From positions 2,296,501-2,360,500 of the forward strand of contig NC_065571.1 in NCBI RefSeq assembly GCF_937616625.2: a stretch of DNA of 64,000 nucleotides. The letters are read 5' to 3'. A program made the translations under genes and the position numbers. Positions 1 to 10,200 of the stretch are shown piece by piece. Source of the DNA: Mercurialis annua. Its lineage: Eukaryota; Streptophyta; Magnoliopsida; Malpighiales; Euphorbiaceae. Each line of letters begins with the position of its first letter. The stretch's first letter is position 1. The notes below the pieces were generated by a model. It saw only the letters and a program-made list of their open reading frames with translations, was not told where the DNA came from and did no database searches.

Positions 1-506
1 CGTATATATATTCGATTAACAGTTTGTAAATTAATTTGTATAAGTGAAACAATACAATTTTAATTAAAATTAAGTTTTTAGTTGATTAAACGAGATTAGT
101 TCGTGTTTGTTTAATTAGATGTTAAACAAGATGGTTCATATTGTTCATATAAGTGCTAAACGAGTTGAACTTGTGCTTGACTCATTCAACACTCAAATGA
201 ACGAACTTGATGTTGAGTTGTTTGACATCTAAATAAACAAGCTTGAGCACGGCATGTTTAGTGTCTAGACGAGTGAACACGAGTTGTACAAGTAAATATA
301 AATATTATCAAATTTAAATGGACCAAGTTTGGCCTCAGCATTAGGAACTCGAACATAGCTTGAGCAGAACAAATTCCTTATTCATATAGCGAAATTAACA
401 TGTCAAAAAGCTTGTCTCAGTTTGTTTACTGCCCTAAAAATATTAGTATTTCTGTGGGGAATTTTGTTAGAGCTAAGGAAATTGATTTAGCTAAAAAAAA
501 GGTTGA
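1..506. other. AT-rich intergenic DNA with degenerate dispersed repeat
   Basis: No coding region is visible. The segment holds imperfect repeats of a phrase around cgaacatagcttga (near 350 and again near 524) and of acgagt/gaactt words. This is typical of old, decayed plant transposon sequence, but I could not assign a family. Confidence 0.4.
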
Positions 507-526
507 TGTGGTGAGAGAGGCTCGAA
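507..526 (-). pseudogene. 3'-terminal tRNA-Met fragment
   Basis: These 20 bases match the 3' end of the tRNA-Met gene located 75 bases downstream, including its acceptor arm and part of the T arm, with one mismatch. The match also includes the flank: 485-526 and 553-600 form a direct repeat of 42 to 48 bases. After the shared part this copy runs straight into unrelated sequence, so it has no anticodon or D arm and cannot be a functional tRNA. It looks like a local partial duplication or template switch. Confidence 0.6.
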
Positions 527-580
527 CATAGCTTGAACTGAACGAACCCTGTATTTAGCTAAAAATCAAAAAAATATTGA

Positions 581-665
581 TGGGGTGAGAGAGGCTCGAA
601 CTCTCGACCTCAGGATAACTCAGAAGCTATGAGACCTACGCGCTAGCCAACTGCGCCACCACCCC
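581..665 (-). tRNA. tRNA-Met (CAT), elongator, with intron
   Basis: The minus strand reads GGGGTGGTGGCGCAG at the 5' end and closes with CTCACCCC plus discriminator A, giving a full acceptor stem. The A box (GTGGCGCAGTTGGCTAGCGC) and B box (GGTCGAGAGTTCGAGCC) are intact. The anticodon CAT lies at 629-631 on the plus strand. The 85-base length exceeds a mature tRNA by about 12 bases, and the extra bases sit just 3' of the anticodon. This is where plant elongator tRNA-Met genes carry their intron; only tRNA-Met and tRNA-Tyr genes are usually intron-containing in plants. No CCA is encoded, as expected for a nuclear gene. The start of the plus-strand T run that would terminate Pol III was not identified with certainty. 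Confidence 0.95.
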
Positions 666-953
666 TTGATGTTAAAAGTGTAATTGGATGCATGTTGAAA
701 CCACAAACTTTTTATCTAAGTGGAATATGGATTTATTTGAATAATGATACTCTAAATCCAGCGTTGTAGGAATTCTCACTATGTTTATATCAAAATTGGA
801 ACTTTTAATTTTGTGTAACAAAAATTCCTAAGAAAAAGAAAATGTGCTTTAATGAATGAGATTCATTGTTTGAAGCATTGGAACTCTTGATTTATAGAGT
901 ATTTTCAATATACTATTTGAATAGTTAAACTCTTTAATTTAGAGAGTTTAATA

Positions 954-1514
954 ATCCCTCCGGTTCATAATATTTGTCGTATTTGGTCATTTTATATGGA
1001 TTAAAAAAGCAATAAATATGTCTCGATTTGTATGTACTTTTATGTAATTATCTATATTAATTACACTATTTTTATGTTTGACTAGTCTTTTCTAATCTTA
1101 CTAAGGTATTTATGGTTAGGGATAAATTTGAAAAAATAACAATAAATGCTCTTTTGGCATTCTAAAGTGATAAATATTACTCCCTCCGGTCCATAATATT
1201 TGTCGCATTTGGCTTTGGCACAAGAACTAAGAAAACAATTAATATGTTTTAATTTATAAACATTTTTACTAAATTAACCCTACATTGAAACTTGGTTACA
1301 TTTATTACTACCATTTTCATTTGTTTGTTGTATCCTTTCAATAAATTAATTGGGGGTAAACATAGAAAAATAGTAATTAATGCTCTTTTGATATTATAAC
1401 ATGACAAATATTATGGACCAAAATTTTTTTTCAAATGCGACAAATATTATGGACCGGAGGGAGTATGGATCAAAATAATTTTTAAATGCGATAAATATTA
1501 TGAACCGCAAGGAG
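954..1514. mobile_element. Stowaway-like MITE (outer, interrupted)
   Basis: The element starts with ATCCCTCCGGTTCATAATAT and ends with the inverse form (ATATTATGAACCGCAAGGAG). TA dinucleotides at 952-953 and 1515-1516 are the target duplication. It is interrupted at 1180-1463 by a second copy of the same family; removing that copy restores a continuous element of about 277 bp. CTCCCTCC termini and TA duplications are characteristic of Tc1/mariner-type (Stowaway) MITEs. The mismatched termini show that it is the older copy. Confidence 0.8.
1180..1463. mobile_element. Stowaway-like MITE (inner, nested)
   Basis: A 284-bp copy has matching termini CTCCCTCCGGTCCATAATAT and its inverse, flanked by TA at 1178-1179 and 1464-1465. 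It sits inside a related element whose sequence resumes immediately after it. It has no coding capacity and is better preserved at its ends than its host element, so it inserted later. Confidence 0.85.
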
Positions 1515-1597
1515 TAATAAAAAAAGTTGTTTACATAAATACTAGTAAAAAAGAACGACTGATGATTAAGAATCGTTCATCCTTATAATTTTTATTA

Positions 1598-1910
1598 CTC
1601 CCTCCGTCCCGTAAAGATAGAAAAAGCACCCATTTTACAAGAATTAAGAAAGTAGTTATTTATAGGTAATTTGTAATAATTTGTCTAAATTACCCTTTAT
1701 AATCAATTTGTTATGTACATTTTCCAAAGCCACTTTACTAATTATAGCACTTACAACTCATTCATTTATCTTTCCAAAATATGCATTTAATGTTTTATGA
1801 TAAACATGTAGGGGTATTTTGATAATTTTTGACTTAACTAACTCCACTTTTTCTATTTTTATGGGACAAAAAAAGGTGGTACTTTTTCTATCTTTACGGG
1901 ACGGAGGGAG
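1598..1910. mobile_element. Stowaway-like MITE, second subfamily
   Basis: This 313-bp element begins CTCCCTCCGTCCCGTAAAGA and ends with the exact inverse. The TIRs are roughly 29 bp, and TA target duplications lie at 1596-1597 and 1911-1912. The interior is AT-rich and non-coding. The TIR shares only its first bases with the nested pair upstream, so this is a separate subfamily. Confidence 0.88.
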
Positions 1911-2198
1911 TATTATTAATGGAATTTTTGGCCTTTCGAAGAAAAAAACAATAAATTAACTTCACAAATTTGTAAACTGGAAAAAAAATTGCTATTTCTA
2001 GATCTGATTTAATGCTATTTTCAGCTCTGATTTGATGGTATTTGCATATCTAACTTCAAAAATTTAATATTTACATATCATAGAAAGTCTGTTAAACTGA
2101 AATTCAAAATTTTATTTTTATAATTAAAATACTCTTTATTTTATGAAAAAAGAGAGTATCATTATAGATTCTCTAAGTTTTGATTAAGACTCATCATC

Positions 2199-2666
2199 TA
2201 GGTAGCACGGAAACGGAAACGGGAAACGGAAACGATACGAAACGGACACGGGGAAACGAAAGTTTTTCAAATTGAAGGACACGAAACGTGGGGAAAACGT
2301 GCAAATAATAAAAATATAGGGATATATTTATAAAAATATTATCTAAATATTTATGATAATTAACAAAATAATTCATTTTAATATACTAAATATTTAAAAT
2401 TTTATAACTATATAAAAAATATAATATAATTCAACACAAATAAGTATAGTTGATGTATTGTGGGCAATGCGAATGTAAAATTTATAGGTAACTAGTTGGA
2501 TTTTTTTTATTTGTGGGTAATAATTTTAATTTTTTTATAAATTTTTAATTTTTATTATTTACGGAAACGGTCCGAAACGTTTCGTACGGGCGTTCAAGAG
2601 TTTCCGGTTTCCGAAACGTTTCCAAAACGGGAAACGCAACTTTGTCGAAGTTTCCGTGCTTCTTAG
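2199..2666. mobile_element. MITE with GGAAACG-rich ends
   Basis: This 468-bp non-coding element has terminal inverted repeats built on AGCACGGAAAC, followed by repeated CGGAAACGG/GAAACGTTTCC words. The middle is very AT-rich. Perfect 9-bp direct repeats CTCATCATC flank it at 2190-2198 and 2667-2675, which points to the Mutator superfamily. The open frame on the minus strand across the left end is only repeat sequence and was not called as a gene. Confidence 0.75.
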
Positions 2667-2775
2667 CTCATCATCAGAGATGCTCGAAGGTTTGATTAAG
2701 ACTCTCAAGTACTTTTGTTGTCACATTTCACAAAATAAAGACATGAAATGGTCTATAACTCTCACACACTTAATC

Positions 2776-3323
2776 GGCTAATAATCACCCATGGCACCTC
2801 AACTTTGGGGGTGCGGGCGCTAAACCCCCCGAAGTAAAAAAACGGGCAGTAAACTCCCTGAACTTTGAGGCGGCGCTCACAAAACCCCCTAAGACCAAAT
2901 ATCGCCGTTTTTTTCGTTTTCTGTCGACGTGGCATCCAATTTCTCGTCCGGACACCAAATGGCGGCGCCTGTCCCCCCTGCATGCATGTCTGACACCTGC
3001 TGCTTGTGTAAGAATGCGTCAGTTGACTTTTTATTAAAAAAAAAAAAAAAAAAAAAAACTGAAAAGTAACCGCGGTAATTTATTTTTTTCTCTCTCCTAC
3101 TTTTCCTTTTCCCCACTCGCTCCCCTCACTTCCGTTTCACTATTTTCGTTTCAAATATTTTCGCCACGCTTCGTCTTCTTCCCCTCACTGCCGCTTTTTC
3201 GTTTCTTCGCTGACACTGACCTAGGGTTAGTTCCTTTCCCATTTTTCGTTCAATCTTTCTCATTTTTCTCGCATTCTTCCCCACTCTTCCTCCATTGTTC
3301 AACATTGTCTTTCATTTACCGAA
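2776..3323 (+). repeat. Left TIR of the 9.6-kb MULE
   Basis: About 548 bp are inverted relative to 11878-12420. After the GC-rich outer 220 bases (many CCCCC/GGGGG runs) comes a poly-A tract near 3036-3058, then a pyrimidine-rich stretch that probably supplies the promoter and 5' UTR. A telo-box-like word (AACCCTAGG on the minus strand) lies near 3221-3229. Such boxes accompany expression in dividing cells in plants, but a role here is inference. The PB1-like gene starts 47 bases inside the inner limit. Confidence 0.92.
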
Positions 3324-3369
3324 GTGTTTTTAAATTTTTGTCTTGTCTGTCTCTGTTAATTTTCAGAAA

Positions 3370-4198
3370 ATGGGATCCAAAAAAACGACGAAATTGGGAA
3401 AAGAAGAAAGAGAAGGGAAGAAACGAAAAGGTATGATTTTTCTGGTCTCTGTTATTTTTTTTTATTATTTTGAATTTTGGGGTTGATTTTTTATGGGATG
3501 TTGTTTTTTGCGGGTATTTTGTTTCTAGTTTGTCATTTGATGTTGTTTCAGTTTGGGTTTTACTTGTTCAGTAATTGAAAATTGTTTGTTTGTTTTTAAA
3601 TTTGTTGGTTTGCGCAGCTACTAGTGAAGAACGTTTTTTTGAGGTCTTTGAAATTATTCTTAACTACAATGGAGACTTTGAATGGTTTGGTTATTTTAAT
3701 GAGGATGTGGCTGTCAGAAAATTTCATATTGAGGATATAGGATTAAATAGTCTAGATAAGTGGTTACTTGAATTGAAGGTTCAGGGATTGCTAATGTATT
3801 ATTGGAGGCGGGCTGGCATGTATACTGAAGAATTAATTCCTATGGAAAACGATGACCATGTCATGGACATGGCACTGGCTGGGGCACAAGATGGTAGTGT
3901 TGATGTGTATGTTAGGAAGTTAAGCTGTGATGACGTGTGCAACCTAAGGCCTGTATTTGGACAAACATTATTTGAGTTGAAAGAACTTGAAGATGGGGAT
4001 GATGCATTGGAGCTGCAGGCTGTTGCTGAGGCTGAACCAGTGCAGGTGCTGCAGATTGAAGGTCCCGGTGAACCAGTGGAGGTGCTGCAGATTGAAAGTC
4101 CTGGTGAACCAGTGGAGGTGCTGCAAAGTGAAGTTGTTGATGAACCTGAAGTTGTTGATGAACCCCTGGAGAAGCAGCAGTCTGGTGGTTCAGACTGA
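3370..4198 (+). CDS. PB1-like-domain protein carried by MULE
   Basis: Two coding exons, 3370-3430 and 3618-4198, join in phase to give about 213 aa. The ATG follows TTTCAGAA, which may be the acceptor of a 5'-UTR intron. The N-terminus is very basic (GSKKTTKLGKEEREGKKRK), probably a nuclear localisation signal. Residues about 25-130 match the N-terminal PB1-like domain of the transposase at the other end of the element: both end in V-[DE]-VYVR followed by a DV..L..P stretch and share DKW and M-A-AG blocks. The C-terminal third is acidic and built of repeats of PVEVLQIE.PGE. No transposase, SWIM or zinc-finger domain is present. It sits where mudrB sits in maize MuDR, though it does not look like mudrB. 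Because PB1 domains pair with each other, binding to the transposase N-terminus is a reasonable inference. Confidence 0.82.
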
Positions 4199-4795
4199 AG
4201 ATTGACACACTTGAGTTACCTTGTTTGTGCAAAGTTATGCTTCAACAGTTGTAACCTTTTAGGTTAATATTTATTTTGCAATTAGTATTAATACTGAGAA
4301 TTTATATTTTTGCACTGGTTGATTAAATGTTGGAGAAGTATTGTTTGTTTGCTTATGATATTCCCGTTTATTATTGTGAATTGGTCGTTATTGTTTGTTT
4401 GCTTATGATATTCCCGTTTATTATTTGTGTTTGTACGTGTTGGTTGGTTTGGTTTTTAGGAAGCTAAACTTAACGATCATACGTGGACCCTGGACTTTAG
4501 GACCGTGTTCAGTTGTGGACCTTAAACTTTATTTATTTGTTCAACCAAGGACCTTGATCGTGTATTATGTAATCAAGTAAAGACCCTAAAAATAATATGT
4601 TAAGAAACATACAATAATTAGTATATTACGATGTTAAAACACATACTGATCAAAAGTCTTACATATTAAACAAAGAGAAAAGGTTACTACAAAAAAACTA
4701 ACTTATATATTCTCAGTTTTCTAAACAAAGTTACGACACAAAAACTTAATACATCATCAAGACCTAGAATTTGACTTCGGGCAGCATCCTTGTCA
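4199..4795. other. Spacer between converging MULE genes
   Basis: No coding region is seen. A 35-bp direct repeat (TTGTTTGTTTGCTTATGATA and following) occurs at 4341-4375 and 4391-4425, offset 50 bases. The segment must contain the 3' ends of the PB1-like gene and, from the other side, of the SINA-type gene. TGGACC-type words near 4480-4545 recur elsewhere in the element. Confidence 0.5.
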
Positions 4796-5649
4796 TTAAA
4801 TGTCATCCTCCAAACCAAGCTCCCATGATCGACATACACAAAGCTCCATCTTTACCAACCCGTCAGGAAAAAAATCACGATCACTGCTATCAATAAGTAA
4901 CCCTGTCAACGAACGGTAGTAACTGTTGGTGTCTTGAAAATTCTTCGTAGAAGAATGAAACCTGTCAACGGAGGATTCAGTAAATTTTATTTCGATGTCA
5001 TAAGGGCAGCGTCCGTTTGACATTGGTCCCAGACAAAAGACAGTTATAATATTCCCATAAGAAGACGTTGTGTTGTTCAGAACAAACACAGTGTCTGATG
5101 TGTCCTCTTGGAGAAGTAAGCCCCTATCATCCAAGTTCAGAGAAACACCAAATCTACGTCCAAAATGAAATGGTATAAAAGAATCTGCATGCATCTCTTT
5201 GCAGTGACCATAAATCATTTTGGACGACCCTTTGACGGTGCAGTCTGGAAGCGGGCATGAACACGGTACGAAGGAACAGTACTTCTCGTGTTTTGTCTTT
5301 CCGTCGTAACTGAAGCTTTCAGTGCATCCATAAATTTTGTTCTGGCAAAACACTGTAACAGCCTCCACGACCGCTTCCATCGCCCGATTTCTCATTGATC
5401 CTATGGGCAAAGTGCAAGAATGGCAATTTTTAACCTTCACAGAGCATGTGCTGCAAGTTGTGTGGCCATTCTCACACTGAAGAAAATAAAATGTTATATG
5501 ATACACAATAAACTAACCAAAAAATTCAAAAAATGAAAACATATAAATGAAATGTAAAAAACCTGAATAATTGGAGGAATTAACGGTTCGCAGCAGATGG
5601 GGCAATCCATAACTTCAAGATTAAATGAACGAACTATATTATCAGACAT
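4796..5649 (-). CDS. SINA-like RING E3 ubiquitin ligase carried by MULE
   Basis: Two exons, 5563-5649 and 4796-5476, separated by an 86-bp GT-AG intron, encode 255 aa. Exon 1 gives the first RING cysteines (MDCPICCEPL). Exon 2 continues with CENGHTTCSTC and CHSC, completing a RING like that of Arabidopsis SINA-like proteins. A SIAH/SINA-type zinc-finger pair follows (C..IYGC..., H-E-KYC, CPLPDC, HC...MH), and then a C-terminal beta-rich substrate-binding region. SINA proteins dimerise and attach ubiquitin to bound targets. The frame is intact, with all visible Cys/His ligands present, so this is not an obviously decaying gene fragment. It was probably captured from a host gene. A role in stabilising the element or countering host factors is speculation. 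The neighbouring GRF gene lies 370 bp upstream on the same strand. Confidence 0.88.
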
Positions 5650-6018
5650 AGCTTTGTTTTCTTTTAATATGAAGAATGATCTTTGTAAGAAGCAAGTCGG
5701 TTGTAATTAAGCATGATAACTTGTTTAAATAAGTTGGATACTTGTCTTTTCATATTCAACCTAACCATCGTGTTGTTTCCCAAGTCAGTGGATGTACTTA
5801 ATGGGGGTAATCAAAGGGTATATACTTAATGACCAACGGATGGGTTTGTTGGGTTTCGTAAACATAATTAATGATGAGACAAGTCAGTAGTTATAATAAT
5901 TACTGTAGTAAATTAATAATTACTGTACAAAATTAATGATAAGACAAGTCAAGTTTTTTTCATTAATAATACGCAACATTACATTAAACGAAACAACATT
6001 ACATCTGTTAATAATTAT

Positions 6019-6641
6019 TCAATTTTTCCTCATGCAATGCAAGCCTACACTGCATCCTGCAACTGCACAAGCAGCACAAAAACCAAACTTCATGATCCTG
6101 GTTGACCTCTCCAAGTCTGCATACTTGACCTCCATGTCCTTGATCTGGCCCTTCATTATGTCTATCTCCATAAAAAGTAGACCGCTTTCCTCAAACAAGA
6201 TTCCATTTTCATCGCGATACATCTCAATGGACTCCTTCAATCCCTGATTTTCGTCTATGTACATTTCATGGGACTCCTTCAATCCCTGGAACTCGTCCTT
6301 TTTAGCAGCAAGCAAACTTTTGGCCTCCTCCAGTTCAACAGTCATGACATGGAGGTCAAGTTTCAAGTTTCGGACCACCGACATTTGGTAAGGCATGTCA
6401 TTCTCTAGCCAGGCAAAAAAATTACACTGATCCTGGCAAATTTAGGTCGAAAAAATAAAGGCTTCAGACATGCAACAATTTGAACAAAGAAATAAAGGCT
6501 AAGTACATGCAGTAAAGCACATCAATTACTTACAGTTGAACAAGTGTAAAATCTTCTAGTTGGGTTTCTATCCGTTGACGAAATTTGTAAACGACATGGG
6601 ATGCCGCACTCGCAAACCACTGGTGGAGATACCCGTTCCAT
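6019..6641 (-). CDS. GRF zinc-finger / coiled-coil / hydrophobic-tail protein in MULE
   Basis: Two exons, 6534-6641 and 6019-6432, with a GTAAGT donor and CAG acceptor, encode 173 aa. Residues about 10-47 form a GRF-type zinc finger: CECG...., then NPTRRFYTCSTDQCNFFAW, with the intron splitting the domain after CST. Residues 55-145 are charged and coiled-coil-like and include a tandem 14-residue repeat (QGLKES.EMY.DEN). The last 25 residues are hydrophobic and cysteine-rich (FGFCAACAVAGCSVGLHC) with a basic end, which would suit a membrane anchor. GRF fingers bind nucleic acid in DNA repair and topoisomerase proteins. A membrane-tethered version is odd, and its function is unknown. A similar but shorter gene sits in a different MULE at 52.3-52.8 kb. 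Confidence 0.82.
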
Positions 6642-7229
6642 TTGCGGACGTGTTAAAATACAGATCGGAATTTTGCAACCCTAGAAGTCTAAGTAGTAAG
6701 CGATGGGTGAGAGATGGAAACGAAGAACGAAATAAGAAAACCAGCTACTTATTGACTATTTATGTGGGGCGCTGTTAAAATTCAAAAGTAGGCCATGCTG
6801 ATATCAATTAATAACTAAAGGGCCATAGATGATCGTATATCTAAACATTAGGGTCCACGCGTGATGAAACGTATAATATACAGGTCCACGGTGGATAAGT
6901 TATATACTATGAGGGCCATGGATAACAATTTATCAAATCTCAGGGTCCATGATTGATTAGTGATATTTGTTTAGAATCTGCACTTGAATGGCAGTATTCC
7001 TATCTACTCACTGACATCATCATATATCACAAAACGGCAAATTAATAGACAGAAATATAATTTACATAAATAGACAAGAAATTCACAGATGTTCCTTGTA
7101 TCTTTACATAAATAGACAAGAAATATAATCTACATAAATATAACCCACATGTTGAGGACAGATTCAGTTACAGTATCTGGGCACAAAATATAAGGTCCAA
7201 AATAAACATTATCGAGGCACAAAATAAAT
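6642..7229. other. Spacer between GRF gene and transposase in MULE
   Basis: No coding region is visible. It should contain the transposase 3' UTR and the GRF-gene promoter. Words of the form GGGTCCA/TGGACC recur at 6850, 6882 and 6950. The sequence ATAAATAGACAAGAAAT is repeated near 7066 and 7108. Confidence 0.45.
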
Positions 7230-10200
7230 CTAGCCCTGCCTAGGTCTTTTCCTCAGATGTTCCTTGTATCTTTCAGACGCTTCTGTACTACTCTTCTTCT
7301 TGCGCTGTCTTTTGGGTGGAGCACCATCATCAACTGCACTCGTTTGGCTGTCAAGATTACAAGCAGCTTCTGTTTCAGATGGCAATGTCTGGTGTGCTGG
7401 GGACGCATGCGGCACTTCAGTAGTAGCCTACAACAAAAACACAATTAGAAGGGAGATTGTACTTACACAGGCAACCGAAATTTCAGAAATTTACTTACTT
7501 GACTCTCTGCCATTGGTCCTTCACCTTCATTTACAGATGCCTGCTGTTCACCTCCACCCGAAGCTTGACCTCTTTCCTTTAAATGTTTCCTGATATTGTG
7601 CCCAAACTGTCCACATTCGCTACACTTAATTCGCAGACGCCCCTTTCGTGATAACTTGGCCCTCGTCGCTTGTGCGTCGCTTGCTTTCTCGGCAGCCTGC
7701 TTTTCAAGCTCCTCAGCCTCCAGTCGCCTTACCGTTGCCTTTCTCCCTCTCTTCTTTTGTTGCACTGGTGAGGGTGGGAGTATGATATTGAAGGGGTTTG
7801 GGTCTGTTTCCCACATATCAGCCCCATTCATGGGATTGATAACAAAGCTATAAACTCGCTCGTACACCGCTTTGCTATAACAGTCATCAATGTACCGCCG
7901 TGGGTGTTCATTGTTCTCATGAATAGCAGCACAGGCATGGACGCATGGAATCCCAGTCAGGTCCCATCTTCTACAGGTGCAAGTTCTTTCAGGCAAATTC
8001 ACCACAAACTGCCCCCCGGGACCACTAACTTGAACTTGTGGGCCGCCGGTAGGGGTTGCGGTGTACTTCCATCCCTCATCGATGATCTTGTCAAGCTTCT
8101 TTAAAATTTTAGGGCACACATCAGTCTGAAATTTACTCCCCAAAAGTTGCTTGTCATATATCCGCTTCATGAGCTGGGTTCTGATCATTTCGAACATGGT
8201 CAAAATTGGTTTCACTCTGGCAGCCAGGATGTACTTGTTGAACGCCTCGGCCAGATTGTTGAGGAGAATGTCACACTTCACTTCTGTACCAAAATAGTAC
8301 CTAGACCAATGCTCTCTTGGTCTAGCACTAATCCACGCGTATGCCTCTGCATGGCTGTCTTCCAAAACCTTCATTGCCGCAACAAATTTGGATTTGTAAG
8401 AAGCTATCCCAATGTTCCATATCAGAGGCTTCAAGTGTTGATGGTGAAATGTGGACCTATAATTTGACCATAGATGCCTCCAGCAGAACCTATGCTCAGA
8501 ATAGGGAAACAGCTCCTTCACGGCGTTGACCAACCCCTGCATGTGAACCATCATAACAGAATGATCAACTATGGACCCTGGATTACAAATTTCAAATCAG
8601 CAGTGGACACTAAACATTTTAAACTCATTCAGTGTGGACCTTTAACTATGAATATGTCATCTACAAATATCCCTAGAGTTTATCCTAACATCAACTGCAC
8701 ATTATACACCAAAGAGAGCAAGAAACAAAACAAGCTTCTGGATTAAAGAAATTACCTTCTGTTTATCAGACATAAAAACTGTGCTGTTGCCCAAGTGCAG
8801 ATCCGCCTTCAGCAGCTCCATAAACCACATCCAAGAATCTGTGTTCTCCACCTTCACCCACGCCATTGCAAGGGGGTACATGCAATCATTCGGGTCAATA
8901 CCGGTTGCAGAAAGCAACTGACCCCCATACTTTCCCTTGAGCCAACAACCGTCAAGGCACACAATCTCCCTAAGGCCATTCCTGAAAGCCTGCTTCATCG
9001 CATCAAAACAGACATACATGCCTTGAAATTTCCCTCTCGGCTCTTTAAACTCGACAGTGCTGCCAGGATTTGTTCTAAGGACCTCCCTCCTGTAGTCATA
9101 CATCTTCTCATACTGTCCATCTTCATCCCCCTCCAACTTATCCAAAGCCTTCCTCTTAGCTCTTCTTGCTTTCTGGATTGGGATGTTCTGTTTCAGCTCT
9201 CTTTGGATCTTGCCCTTAAACTGCTCAGGGGTATAGTCGGGATTGTTTCTGAACTCCTCCAAAAAACTATCTGCCAGATACGAACTTGTGACGTGGAAGT
9301 TGGTTGTCCTCTTAGGACAAGTGTGTTCCAAGAAAAAGGTCTTCACTTGGAATGTCTCGTCTTCCGGATTTGCCATATCTAGTTTTGAAGCGAAGACGAA
9401 AAAACCACACTTGGCATAGCACTTGCACCTAACCCGCGTCTTCTCATTAGTGGGGAACCAAACTTGATACCTGTTGACTATTCCCCACTCCCTGCAGGCC
9501 TTCTTGAACTGGTGCCTATTATCAAACAACATTCCTTCGGTGAACGAGGGATTGGCTCTCGCAGCCTCCTCATCGAACCTGTTAAACCGCGCACCCGTTT
9601 GACCATCAGAATCAGAGGCTGTGTTGTTGTCATCCGATGCAATATAGTCCGACTCAGCTTCATTCAAATCCGGATTTATGGTTCTTTCTACACCACCTGG
9701 CCCAAATTCTGGCTGTGAACTACCCCTTGGTCTGCCACCAGACCTCTGTGTTGATTGAACATCGTGTTCATCCCCATCTTGAACTGGAACTGATGACTCT
9801 CCGTGTAGTTGGCCTGTTGATCTCAGCTCTGTCAAGAGATCGTCGTCATCATCCCATATATCGTAGTCGGGGTCAACTATGTAATCATCAATATGCTCTT
9901 CATCCCCATGCCCTCCCTCCTCTTCCACATTCTGCTCTGCATCCCCATGCCCCACCTCCTCTTCCTCATTCTGCTCTGCATCCCCATGCCCCACCTCCTC
10001 TTCCACATTCTGCTCTGCATCCACATGCCCCCCTTCCTCTTGCACATTCTGTTCTTCATTTACAACTCCCTCAGGAACATCCTTCTCTCTTTCACTGGGC
10101 ATGTCGAATAGCACCCGAAGCTCAGCTGAAAGGCCATCTAACAACTCATCGAAGTTCCCCCATTTTTGCCACTGGTCCTCAACCTGACTTGGCCTCTCAG

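Noticed and set aside
2762..3116. Open frames across the MULE TIRs (also 11896-12470)
   Set aside because: The same frames appear inverted in both TIRs, are rich in homopolymers, and have no domain. They are repeat sequence.
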